DNA of 7,185 nucleotides from Candidatus Desantisiibacteriota bacterium (lineage in GTDB: Bacteria > JACRDZ01): positions 1-7,185 of the forward strand of contig JACQWU010000291.1 of assembly GCA_016209155.1 (NCBI GenBank), read 5' to 3'. The stretch's first letter is position 1. Each line of letters opens with the position of its first letter. The position numbers were made by a program, and so were the translations under genes. Shown here piece after piece: positions 1-6,184 of this stretch. Under the pieces are notes generated by a model, which had not been told where the DNA came from, did no database searches, and saw only the letters and a program-made list of their open reading frames with translations.

Positions 1-2
1 AT

Positions 3-29
3 TTGTAGGGGCAGGTCTTGCGCCTGCCC
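3..29. repeat. Palindromic GC-rich dispersed repeat, copy 1
   Basis: The segment begins TTGTAGGGGCAGG and closes with CCTGCCC. The arms GGGCAGG (9-15) and CCTGCCC (23-29) pair perfectly around a 7-base loop. A second copy with the same arms but a different loop (8 bases) lies at 5112-5146. Conserved arms with a variable loop suggest selection or spread as a hairpin. The TACAA that closes the second copy is not seen here, so the right-hand end of this copy is degenerate or differently bounded. It sits 9 bases beyond the stop codon of the minus-strand gene ending at 39 and could act as a 3' hairpin for that transcript. I have a general impression that repeats of this form are common in environmental genomes, but I could not search. 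Confidence 0.7.
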
Positions 30-38
30 TGAAATCAA

Positions 39-299
39 CTAATTTTTTGGTAGTTGTGCTATTAGCACTTCCTTAAATACATTTTTACCGACCCCACTAA
101 TCCTCATTTTCGCTGCATATAAATTTGTTTTGCCAGCCAAATCTTCGATGTCCGCACTGATTATTTTTAGTTTATCTCTTTGCTCTTGGATTTCTAATGA
201 GATTTTAGTTGAATCATAGTGTGACTGAGAGAAGGTTGTGGTTGAAAAGATTAGTAAGATAAATATTATAATAATTTCTAATAATTTAATTTTATTCAT
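39..299 (-). CDS. Small secreted or membrane-anchored protein, unknown family
   Basis: An 86-residue protein of no family I recognise. Residues 1-8 are a short basic start (MNKIKLLE). Residues 9-23 are strongly hydrophobic (a run of Ile, Leu and Phe), followed by a small polar TTTFSQ stretch where signal peptidase I could cut, near residue 24. No lipobox cysteine is present, so it is not an obvious lipoprotein; an uncleaved N-terminal anchor is the alternative. The remaining 60 or so residues are charged and probably helical, for example EIQEQRDKLK and ISADIEDLAGK, with no cysteine or catalytic motif. The start is supported by the signal-like N-terminus and by a perfect TATAAT on the minus strand about 12 bases upstream, although no Shine-Dalgarno is visible. 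It is transcribed away from purL. The gene is probably real, but it is short and AT-rich and lacks known homology. Confidence 0.55.
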   Translation of the reverse strand: MNKIKLLEIIIIFILLIFSTTTFSQSHYDSTKISLEIQEQRDKLKIISADIEDLAGKTNLYAAKMRISGVGKNVFKEVLIAQLPKN

Positions 300-310
300 A
301 AATTGGTAAT

Positions 311-319
311 ATTATAGCA
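311..319 (-). promoter_or_regulatory. Extended -10 promoter for the small secreted-protein gene
   Basis: Read on the minus strand this is TGCTATAAT: a perfect TATAAT hexamer (311-316) preceded by the TGn extended -10 motif. No good TTGACA-like -35 is seen at 16-18 bases upstream, which an extended -10 can tolerate. Transcription would start near 304-305, only 5-6 bases before the ATG at 299, so the mRNA would be almost leaderless. That fits the lack of a Shine-Dalgarno. Inferred from consensus only. Confidence 0.5.
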
Positions 320-369
320 TGAAATTATTTATAAACATATTTTATATGGGGAATTCTGTTCATATCTCC

Positions 370-399
370 TTGACTTTTTTACCTGCCCAAAGGTAATAT
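370..399 (+). promoter_or_regulatory. Putative sigma-70 promoter of the pur operon, with an internal palindrome
   Basis: TTGACT (370-375) matches the -35 consensus at 5 of 6 positions. An 18-base spacer leads to TAATAT (394-399). TATACT (397-402) is a better -10 match but is 21 bases from the -35. Either choice puts the transcript start around 405-409, downstream of the TTG codon at 402. The spacer contains a perfect 6-bp inverted repeat, TTACCT (379-384) and AGGTAA (391-396), separated by GCCCAA. This could be an operator lying between or over the promoter elements. I do not recognise it as a known PurR box, and no purine riboswitch is visible in the short leader. Confidence 0.4.
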
Positions 400-421
400 A
401 CTTGGATAATATTAAAATAAT

Positions 422-426
422 AAGGA
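422..426 (+). promoter_or_regulatory. Shine-Dalgarno deciding the purL start
   Basis: AAGGA lies 11 bases before the ATG at 438. Together with the promoter position and the start of the PurS-like fold, it favours ATG 438 over the upstream in-frame TTG at 402. The TTG has its own weak AAAGGT at 389-394, but that would lie in the promoter. Confidence 0.5.
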
Positions 427-437
427 ACATAAGTCTT

Positions 438-3305
438 ATGTCGATTCATCGAATAGAAGTGGCAACCATAAATAGCTTTCCCGATTCTGAAGGATTGAAT
501 TTACTGCATGATATAAAATCTTTTGGAATAACTTCAGTAAAAGGGGTAAGAGTAATTAAAATATATAAATTGGAAGGTATTGATAATACTGATGTTTTGC
601 AAAAGATAATAAATAATCTTCTGGTTGAAGCATTATGGCAGGAGTATGCACTTGATTCACCGGTTATTTCCGCAGGCGAAAGAAAAACAGTTGAAATCGC
701 GCTGAATCCGGGGGTAATGGACACTGAGATAGAATCCATTTTGCGCGCAGTAAAGGATTTAGGGATACAAAATTTAAAAATGGCAGGCACAGGAAAAAAA
801 TATATTTTTGACGGTAATCCGGAAGATAAAGAGATTGATTCTATTACCGAAAAACTTTTAATGAATAAAATAATTCAGCATCGGGTAATAACTCCTGAGA
901 AAACCCTGTTTCTCGGACATAAACCGCGCCTGTCAGCGGTTATTCCTGTTCGAAATATTTCTGATGAAAAACTAATGGAGCTGAGCAGGGACAAGCTCTG
1001 GCTTGCGCTTTCCGAGATGAAAATATTACAGAAATATTTTAATATTTTGAAGCGCGATCCTACGGATGTGGAGCTTGAAACACTTGCGCAGACATGGTCG
1101 GAACATTGTAATCATAAAACATTCAGGGCAAACCTTAAGATAAACAATAAAAAGACTCCTTCTCTTATGTCAAGAATAAAGGATGCCACCCGTAAAGTAA
1201 ATTCACCGCGTGTTATTTCCGTATTTCATGATAATTCGGGAGTGGTTGATTTTTACGGGCAGTGGGCAATTTGCGGTAAAGTTGAGACTCATAACTCTCC
1301 AAGTGCAATTGAACCGTACGGCGGAGCAATGACAGGCTCAGGCGGTGTATTTCGGGATATTGCGGGTACTGGGAAAGGGGCTAAAGTAATTGCGTCTACT
1401 GATATTTTCTGTTTTGCGCCTTATGACCTGCCCCCTGAAGAGGTACCTCCCGGCTGTATTCATCCGCGGAGGTTATTTAAGGAAATAGTACGCGGAGTAA
1501 AAGATTATGGAAATAGGATGGGAATACCTACAGTGAATGGTTCAGTGCACTTTTATCAGCGTAATTTAACAGGCTGGGCCGCAAAACCTTCTGTAATTGT
1601 CGGAGCATATGGTTTAATCCCTAAAAAATTTGCGCATAAAGGTGAGCCTAAAAAAGGCGATTTGGTTTTGATTGCCGGCGGGAAAACAGGAAGAGACGGC
1701 ATCCATGGAGCGACTTTTTCATCCGGGGCAATGACAAAAAGTACAGAGAGCATTTCATCCGGAGCAGTGCAGATAGGAAATCCCATTGAAGAAAAACGTA
1801 TGTTTGAAGCTGTCCTTAAGGTGCGCGACAGGGGATATATCCGTGCTTTAACGGATTGCGGAGCAGGGGGATTTTCGTCTGCTGTCGGCGAGATGGGGAA
1901 AAATACCGGAGCCATTATACATCTTGAAAAAGCTCCTTTAAAGTACTCAGGACTTGCTCCATGGGAGATTTGGGTATCTGAATCTCAGGAAAGAATGGTT
2001 CTTGCGATTCCTCCTGAATTTTTAGATGAAACGCAGAAGATTTTTAGCGATTATAATGTTGAATCAACAGTATTAGGTAATTTTAGCGCGGATAAAAAAC
2101 TTAAAATTTTTTATGAAAATTCTCTTGTATGCGATCTTGATATGAAATTTTTACATGATGGTCTGCCCAAGCTTACTTTGAATGGCACCTGGACCAAAAA
2201 AGAATTAAAAGAACCTGATATAAAAACAGAAATAACAAGCGGTATGCTTAAAAAAATATTCAGTCATGGAAATATATGCAGTAAAGAACCTATAATTAGG
2301 CAATATGATCATGAAGTACAGGGAGGCCTGGTTTTAAATCCATATACAGGGGTAAAATTGGACGGGCCAAACAATTCCTCTGTCCAGGAGATAATTCTCC
2401 GGAGCGGGAAAGGTATAGCTATAGCACACGGTCTGAATCCTGTTTATAATCTTATAGATCCGTATCACGGAGCATGCTGCGCAATAGATGAGGCAGTCCG
2501 CAATCTGGTTTCAACCGGTACAAATCCAAAGCATATTGCGCTTATTGATAATTTTATAACCGGTGTTCCGGATGAGAAAGTTATAGGCGAGCTTGACAGG
2601 ATGGTGCAGGCTTCTTATGATCTGGCTGTTGCATGGAAAATGCCGTTTGTATCAGGTAAAGACAGTCTTAGCAGTACATATAAATATCCCGACGGCAGAA
2701 TATTAAATATTCCGCCGGTTTTATGCATTTCAGCTTTTGCTCCTATTTATGATATTAAAAGGACAGTAACAACAGATTTTAAAAAATCTGGGAATCTTAT
2801 TTATATGGTAGGTGAGACACGCCATGAATTGGGAGGTTCTGTTTATTATGATATTCACGGAGAATTAGGAGCTTCAGTACCTGTTGTTTTACCGGGACGC
2901 GCAATAAAAATATTTAACAGTATTTATAATCTCATCTCAAAAGGTATTATATCATCCTGCCATGATATAAGCGAAGGCGGTCTTCTTGTAAGTTCAGGGG
3001 AGATGTGTTTTGGCGGGGAATGCGGAGCAGAAATAGATCTGGGAATGGTTCCTGTGCTTTCCGGTCTTACCCAAAGTGACGTGATTTTATTTTCAGAGTC
3101 ATGTTCGCGTTTTTTGATTGAAGTTCCGCCGGCGGGGAAGAAAGATGTTGAAAAGATATTAAAAGGATTACCCTTTGCCTGTATAGGTAAAGTATTAAAA
3201 GAAAAAAGGTTGAGGTTTAAAAAAGATAAAAATATAATATTTGAAAGTGATATAACAGTCCTTAAAAAAGCCTGGCAGGCACCTATGAAAGAAATTTTCG
3301 GATAA
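438..3305 (+). CDS. purL: FGAM synthase large subunit PurL with two N-terminal PurS-like units
   Basis: Phosphoribosylformylglycinamidine synthase converts FGAR, ATP and ammonia (from glutamine via PurQ) to FGAM, step 4 of de novo purine synthesis, in the cytoplasm. From ATG 438 the protein has 955 residues. This lies between small PurL (about 720-750) and the large single-chain enzyme (about 1,300). Residues 3-76 look like PurS (HRIEVATINSFPDSEG then GVRVIKIYKLEG). Residues 83-152 look like a second PurS unit (KTVEIALNPGVMDTE then MAGTGKKYIFDG). The synthetase core follows with WSEHC (220-224), KVETHNSPSAIEPYGG (281-296), DCGAGGF (473-479), GKDS (740-743) and CHDISEGG (841-848). The large PurL N-domain is known to resemble a PurS dimer, so a separate purS may be unnecessary. 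The longer frame from TTG 402 adds 12 unconserved residues and would overlap the promoter. The stop is 9 bases before purQ, so the two are co-transcribed. Confidence 0.95.
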   Translation: MSIHRIEVATINSFPDSEGLNLLHDIKSFGITSVKGVRVIKIYKLEGIDNTDVLQKIINNLLVEALWQEYALDSPVISAGERKTVEIALNPGVMDTEIESILRAVKDLGIQNLKMAGTGKKYIFDGNPEDKEIDSITEKLLMNKIIQHRVITPEKTLFLGHKPRLSAVIPVRNISDEKLMELSRDKLWLALSEMKILQKYFNILKRDPTDVELETLAQTWSEHCNHKTFRANLKINNKKTPSLMSRIKDATRKVNSPRVISVFHDNSGVVDFYGQWAICGKVETHNSPSAIEPYGGAMTGSGGVFRDIAGTGKGAKVIASTDIFCFAPYDLPPEEVPPGCIHPRRLFKEIVRGVKDYGNRMGIPTVNGSVHFYQRNLTGWAAKPSVIVGAYGLIPKKFAHKGEPKKGDLVLIAGGKTGRDGIHGATFSSGAMTKSTESISSGAVQIGNPIEEKRMFEAVLKVRDRGYIRALTDCGAGGFSSAVGEMGKNTGAIIHLEKAPLKYSGLAPWEIWVSESQERMVLAIPPEFLDETQKIFSDYNVESTVLGNFSADKKLKIFYENSLVCDLDMKFLHDGLPKLTLNGTWTKKELKEPDIKTEITSGMLKKIFSHGNICSKEPIIRQYDHEVQGGLVLNPYTGVKLDGPNNSSVQEIILRSGKGIAIAHGLNPVYNLIDPYHGACCAIDEAVRNLVSTGTNPKHIALIDNFITGVPDEKVIGELDRMVQASYDLAVAWKMPFVSGKDSLSSTYKYPDGRILNIPPVLCISAFAPIYDIKRTVTTDFKKSGNLIYMVGETRHELGGSVYYDIHGELGASVPVVLPGRAIKIFNSIYNLISKGIISSCHDISEGGLLVSSGEMCFGGECGAEIDLGMVPVLSGLTQSDVILFSESCSRFLIEVPPAGKKDVEKILKGLPFACIGKVLKEKRLRFKKDKNIIFESDITVLKKAWQAPMKEIFG

Positions 3306-3314
3306 GAGGAAATA

Positions 3315-3932
3315 ATGAAACATAAACCTAAAGTTGCTATACTTGTTACTGATGGTACCAACTGTGATATGGAAACTTTTTTTGCATTTTCTGAAGCAGG
3401 GGGGAAGCCTCAATATGTACATATCAATCAATTATTTTCTAAAGAAATAAAACTTGAAGATTTTCAGATTCTGGCGCTTCCCGGAGGTTTTTCTTATGGT
3501 GATGATATTATATCAGGTAAGATTCTTGCCAATCAGTTAATCTATCGCCTTAAAGAAAGCCTTGAGAGATTTATACAGAAAGACACCCTGATACTTGGAA
3601 TATGCAATGGTTTTCAGGTGCTTGTGAGGACGGGGATATTGCCGTTCGGGAAACATCCGGCAGGTGAAACCACACTTGTTTACAATGATTCTAATCATTT
3701 TCAGTGTGAATGGGTGGATTTAAAAGCTACTCCGTCTGTATGTGTATTTACCGGAGGGCTTGAAGAAGTTGAAATATCATGGCCTATTGCTCATGCTGAG
3801 GGAAAATTTATAGTTCATAACTATGATGTGTATAAAAAAATGTTAAAAGCCAAACAAATAGTATTAAAATATAAAAATAAAAATCCTAACGGATCTTTTG
3901 CCTCCATTGCAGATATTTTGGATAAAAGCAAT
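3315..3932 (+). pseudogene. purQ: PurQ glutaminase portion, missing the catalytic His-Glu end
   Basis: This is a class I glutamine amidotransferase domain. KVAILVTDGTNCDMETFFAF (residues 6-25) is the typical opening, LPGGFSYGDD (55-64) the oxyanion-region motif, and LGICNGFQVL (94-103) holds the nucleophile Cys97. PIAHAEGKF (157-165) and NPNGSFASIAD (190-200) are also conserved. B. subtilis PurQ, for comparison, continues from the equivalent of NPNGS to MPHPER, which provides the His and Glu of the Cys-His-Glu triad; these are absent here. As it stands it should not hydrolyse glutamine, although PurL enzymes can often use free ammonia. If the organism makes purines, an intact purQ is expected elsewhere, or the real 3' end of this gene has been lost from the assembly. 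The wording and length suggest the longer PurQ type seen with PurS-containing PurL. Confidence 0.7.
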
Positions 3933-5117
3933 ATGAATAAAAAAAAACTTTCTGTGTGTATTGTCACACAGCAATTCGGTTCACAATATAATAAAAGCGG
4001 TCTCGGTTCATATACGAACATGCTTGTTGAATATCTTATTAATGCAGGAGAAGATGTAACTGTATGCACACCCGATGTCCCGGACATTTTAGAACATAAA
4101 AAAACCGGCATACGCTTTTATAAAATACCAGTCTTAAAATACGATATCTCCCACGGGAAATGGATATCCTTTGCATATAATTTTGCAAAAATATTAAAAA
4201 AAATATCAGGTGAAAATAAATTTGATGTAATTCATTTTACGGATGCCAGGGAAGCTCTGTTTTGTAAAAAAATTGGAATTCCTTTTGTCGGTACGCAGAA
4301 TGATTATTATTTTGCTGAAGCATCAAGTAATCCCTTAAAGTTCAGAGAAAATTATAAAGACTGGATAAAAAGATATTTTTATTATCAATTAGTAAAAAAA
4401 ATTGAACCGGTATCGCTTAAAAAGATGACCCATATTATTACTGCCGTCCCATTAACAAAAAAAATATTAAGGGAGATATATCACATTCCCGAAGAAAAAA
4501 TGGATGTAATATATTACGGGATAAAAGAAAATATAAATAAAAAAGTTAAGCGGAATATTAATGACTTAATGGCTTCCCCGAAACTTCTCTTTGTAGGGGC
4601 GAATTATCAGAGAAAGGGGCTTCCTCTTTTGTTAAAAGCTCTTGCTCTTGTCATAAAAAAATTTCCAAATACAACTTTAAATGTTATAGGAGAAAATTCT
4701 GAAAAAACCGGTATGATAGAAATGGCAAAACAACTTGGAGTGCATTCTTGTGTAAATTTTTTGGGATTTGTACCAAATGATAAAACGCTGGAATATTTTT
4801 CCATGTCGGATATTTTCATTATGCCGTCACTTATTGAAGCATTCGGAATAGTATTTTTAGAGGCAATGAGCTCCGGTGTTCCGGTAATCGGAAGCAATAC
4901 AGGAGGGATATCGGAAGTAATTAAAAATGGTGAAAATGGATTTCTTGTTGACCCTGCTGATCATGAGGATCTGGCTGAAAAAATAATCCAGCTTATAACA
5001 AACCCCGATTTAAGAGAAAAATTTATTCAGGGTGGATATGGTTGTGTGAAGAATTTTTCAATTGAAAATATGGGGATAGAAACCGAAAAGATATATCACA
5101 AAGTAATACATTTGTAG
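3315..5117 (+). CDS. purQ: In-frame fusion: C-terminally truncated PurQ joined to a GT4 glycosyltransferase
   Basis: One uninterrupted 600-codon frame contains two unrelated proteins. Residues 1 to about 201 are PurQ, the glutaminase subunit that supplies ammonia to PurL. Residues 207-600 are a full-length GT4 glycosyltransferase that starts at its own methionine. The start at 3315 is well supported: AGAGGA at 3305-3310 is a strong Shine-Dalgarno, and the gene begins 9 bases after the purL stop. PurQ homology ends at NPNGSFASIADI. Family members normally continue for another 30-70 residues with a segment of the form GxMPHPER, which carries the catalytic His and Glu; nothing like it is present here. 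Three explanations remain open: a real deletion that fused the genes, a purQ remnant whose ribosomes re-start at ATG 3933, or a chimeric assembly. The open frame across the join argues mildly for a real sequence, since a random join keeps frame about one time in three. The functions of the two halves have no known link. Confidence 0.75.
   Translation: MKHKPKVAILVTDGTNCDMETFFAFSEAGGKPQYVHINQLFSKEIKLEDFQILALPGGFSYGDDIISGKILANQLIYRLKESLERFIQKDTLILGICNGFQVLVRTGILPFGKHPAGETTLVYNDSNHFQCEWVDLKATPSVCVFTGGLEEVEISWPIAHAEGKFIVHNYDVYKKMLKAKQIVLKYKNKNPNGSFASIADILDKSNMNKKKLSVCIVTQQFGSQYNKSGLGSYTNMLVEYLINAGEDVTVCTPDVPDILEHKKTGIRFYKIPVLKYDISHGKWISFAYNFAKILKKISGENKFDVIHFTDAREALFCKKIGIPFVGTQNDYYFAEASSNPLKFRENYKDWIKRYFYYQLVKKIEPVSLKKMTHIITAVPLTKKILREIYHIPEEKMDVIYYGIKENINKKVKRNINDLMASPKLLFVGANYQRKGLPLLLKALALVIKKFPNTTLNVIGENSEKTGMIEMAKQLGVHSCVNFLGFVPNDKTLEYFSMSDIFIMPSLIEAFGIVFLEAMSSGVPVIGSNTGGISEVIKNGENGFLVDPADHEDLAEKIIQLITNPDLREKFIQGGYGCVKNFSIENMGIETEKIYHKVIHL
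3933..5117 (+). other. GT4 glycosyltransferase portion (394 residues from ATG 3933)
   Basis: This is a complete retaining GT-B glycosyltransferase of family GT4, likely to transfer a sugar from a nucleotide donor to a lipid-linked or surface glycan at the cytoplasmic face of the membrane. Numbered from ATG 3933, residues 6-28 are the first Rossmann strand and the glycine-rich SGLGSY loop. VIYYGI (192-197) precedes the second domain. LLFVGANYQRKG (218-229) is the usual start of the Glycos_transf_1 domain. EAFGIVFLE (302-310) is the E-x7-E donor-binding motif, followed by GVPVIGSNTGGISEVI. No transmembrane segment is seen. Length is normal for the family, so nothing is missing from this half. 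The ATG has only a weak GGA (3920-3922) as a ribosome site. The sequence is visibly richer in A runs than purL. The donor and acceptor cannot be told from sequence. The next gene, a methyltransferase, is a common partner. Confidence 0.85.
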
Positions 5118-5183
5118 GGGCAGGTCCCCGTGCCTGCCCAATACAAGATGGAAACCGAAAAGATATATCATAAAGTAATACAT
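5075..5183 (+). repeat. 37-bp direct repeat flanking the palindromic element
   Basis: Bases 5075-5111 and 5147-5183 are the same 37-mer with two differences (A/G at 5078/5150 and C/T at 5099/5171). The repeat period is 72 bases. The repeat covers the last codons of the glycosyltransferase (IETEKIYHKVIH). After the second copy the next codons are ATT TAG (5184-5189), presumably the original ending ...KVIHI, 13 bases before the methyltransferase ATG. The inserted element replaced it with ...KVIHL plus its own TAG, so the protein differs by only one residue. The second copy now opens with ATG and can encode the 13-residue METEKIYHKVIHI, probably without meaning. Confidence 0.8.
5112..5146. mobile_element. 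35-bp palindromic element, copy 2, with TTGTA/TACAA ends
   Basis: The unit opens with TTGTA (5112-5116) and closes with its complement TACAA (5142-5146). Inside, GGGCAGG (5118-5124) pairs with CCTGCCC (5133-5139) around an 8-base loop. The two stems are separated by a small G/AA internal mismatch, giving a hairpin of 12 pairs. It is flanked on both sides by a 37-bp direct repeat (5075-5111 and 5147-5183). The TAG inside the element is the stop codon now used by the glycosyltransferase frame. It encodes nothing itself, so a MITE- or REP-like non-autonomous element is the simplest reading. Copy 1 is at 3-29. Confidence 0.6.
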
Positions 5184-5202
5184 ATTTAGCGAGATTAAAT
5201 TA

Positions 5203-6105
5203 ATGGACACTTTAATATCAATAAAACAATGTATTTTATGCGGTTCTTACAATAATACTCCGCCTTCGGCTTCCCCTGAATATATAATTTGTAAAAATTG
5301 CGGACTGGTATATTCATCTTTGCGGTTTAGTGATGAAAAACTGGAAGAAGTTGCTAATTCCTGCGCTCAAATGCATCATCTATCAAAAAACAGGTTAGAA
5401 GCGGATTTTTCTCAATTTATGATTCAGATGGTATATGAGCCCAGGTTGAAAGATATTTCTCCTTTTCGCAAAAATAATAGAATCCTGGATATTGGATGTG
5501 CAACAGGCGGATGGCTTAGTTTTTTAAAAGAAAATGGATGGGATGCTCATGGCCTGGAATTATCTCCGGAAAATGCGCAATACGGGATAAAGGTAAAAGG
5601 ATTAAATATTTTTTGCGGGAATATAAATGAAGCTTCTTATCCGGATGAATATTTTGATGTTGTCACACTCTGGGAAGTAATAGAACATGTTAATGACCCG
5701 ATTAATAATTTAAAAAAAGCTTATCAAATTTTAAGAAAAGGCGGGATCCTGGCTCTTTCCACCCCCAACTATAACTGCTTAACCCGTTTAATCATTCAGA
5801 ATAATTGGACGGGTATGGATCCTAATTCTCATTATCATTTATTCACTCCTTCTACTATAAAAAAACTATTAACAAAAACCGGTTTTAAAAATATAAAAAT
5901 TAGGACTATGGATCTAAATCCCTATGAAATATTACATGAGTTTAAAAAAGATAAATCCTACGAAAAGCATCAAGAAGATATAAAAAAGATAAAAGAAAAA
6001 ATAAAAAATAATAAATTAATGTATCTTACCAGAGCAGCATTAAATAAAATATTAGGAGTAATTCCTTTAGGTGAAAAGATGGTGATTTTGGCAGTAAAAC
6101 CTTGA
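5203..6105 (+). CDS. Zinc-ribbon class I SAM-dependent methyltransferase
   Basis: A 300-residue cytoplasmic methyltransferase of the Methyltransf_23 / UbiE-like superfamily. Residues 10-33 form a likely zinc ribbon with two CxxC pairs (C10-C13, C30-C33; ending CKNCGLVYSS). Residues 93-120 carry SAM-binding motif I, ILDIGCATGGW, with the acidic Glu119 after the second strand. DVVTLWEVIEHV (152-163) and LRKGGILALSTPN (177-189) are the usual motifs II and III. HYHLFTPSTI (210-219) is typical of methyltransferases found in polysaccharide clusters. A lysine-rich helix (about 245-271) precedes the C-terminal strand EKMVILAVKP. The substrate is probably a sugar or glycan, inferred from the glycosyltransferase directly upstream; the sequence alone does not fix it. 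The ATG at 5203 has only a weak upstream purine stretch. Before the palindromic insertion the gap to the previous gene would have been 13 bases, which indicates an operon. Confidence 0.88.
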   Translation: MDTLISIKQCILCGSYNNTPPSASPEYIICKNCGLVYSSLRFSDEKLEEVANSCAQMHHLSKNRLEADFSQFMIQMVYEPRLKDISPFRKNNRILDIGCATGGWLSFLKENGWDAHGLELSPENAQYGIKVKGLNIFCGNINEASYPDEYFDVVTLWEVIEHVNDPINNLKKAYQILRKGGILALSTPNYNCLTRLIIQNNWTGMDPNSHYHLFTPSTIKKLLTKTGFKNIKIRTMDLNPYEILHEFKKDKSYEKHQEDIKKIKEKIKNNKLMYLTRAALNKILGVIPLGEKMVILAVKP

Positions 6106-6130
6106 TATTAAAAACACTGGTGATAGAGTA

Positions 6131-6159
6131 TGGATAAACAGCGGAGTAAGTGGTATAAT
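6131..6159 (+). promoter_or_regulatory. Strong-looking sigma-70 promoter of the DUF6922/AbiEii pair
   Basis: TGGATA (6131-6136, 4 of 6 to consensus) is followed by an exact 17-base spacer and a perfect TATAAT (6154-6159), with TGG directly before it forming an extended -10. The expected start is about 6166. A clear AGGAG Shine-Dalgarno follows at 6171-6175, 9 bases before the ATG at 6185. This lets the two downstream genes be expressed independently of the methyltransferase. No terminator hairpin is visible between 6106 and 6130. Confidence 0.65.
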
Positions 6160-6184
6160 AATTATTAAAGAGGAGAATTGCTTA

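Noticed and set aside
300-437. Possible purine riboswitch upstream of purL
   Set aside because: The inferred leader is only about 30 bases, and no conserved aptamer core or expression platform is seen.
446-790. Minus-strand open frames opposite purL, purQ and the glycosyltransferase (446-790, 1556-1915, 2924-3361, 3195-3431, 3821-4111, 4607-4897)
   Set aside because: All lie opposite strongly conserved coding sequence, have no ribosome sites or recognisable domains, and are shadows.
4591-4602. TTTGTAGGGGC, identical to the start of the palindromic repeat
   Set aside because: It lies in the conserved glycosyltransferase codons for LFVGA and lacks the CCTGCCC arm, so it is a chance match.
5133-5150. 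Element hairpin as an intrinsic terminator between the glycosyltransferase and methyltransferase genes
   Set aside because: The stem is followed by AATACAAGATG with no T run, so standard intrinsic termination is not supported.
5148-5189. Mini-frame METEKIYHKVIHI in the second copy of the 37-bp repeat
   Set aside because: It is a by-product of the duplication (ATA changed to ATG) with no ribosome site; not called as a gene.
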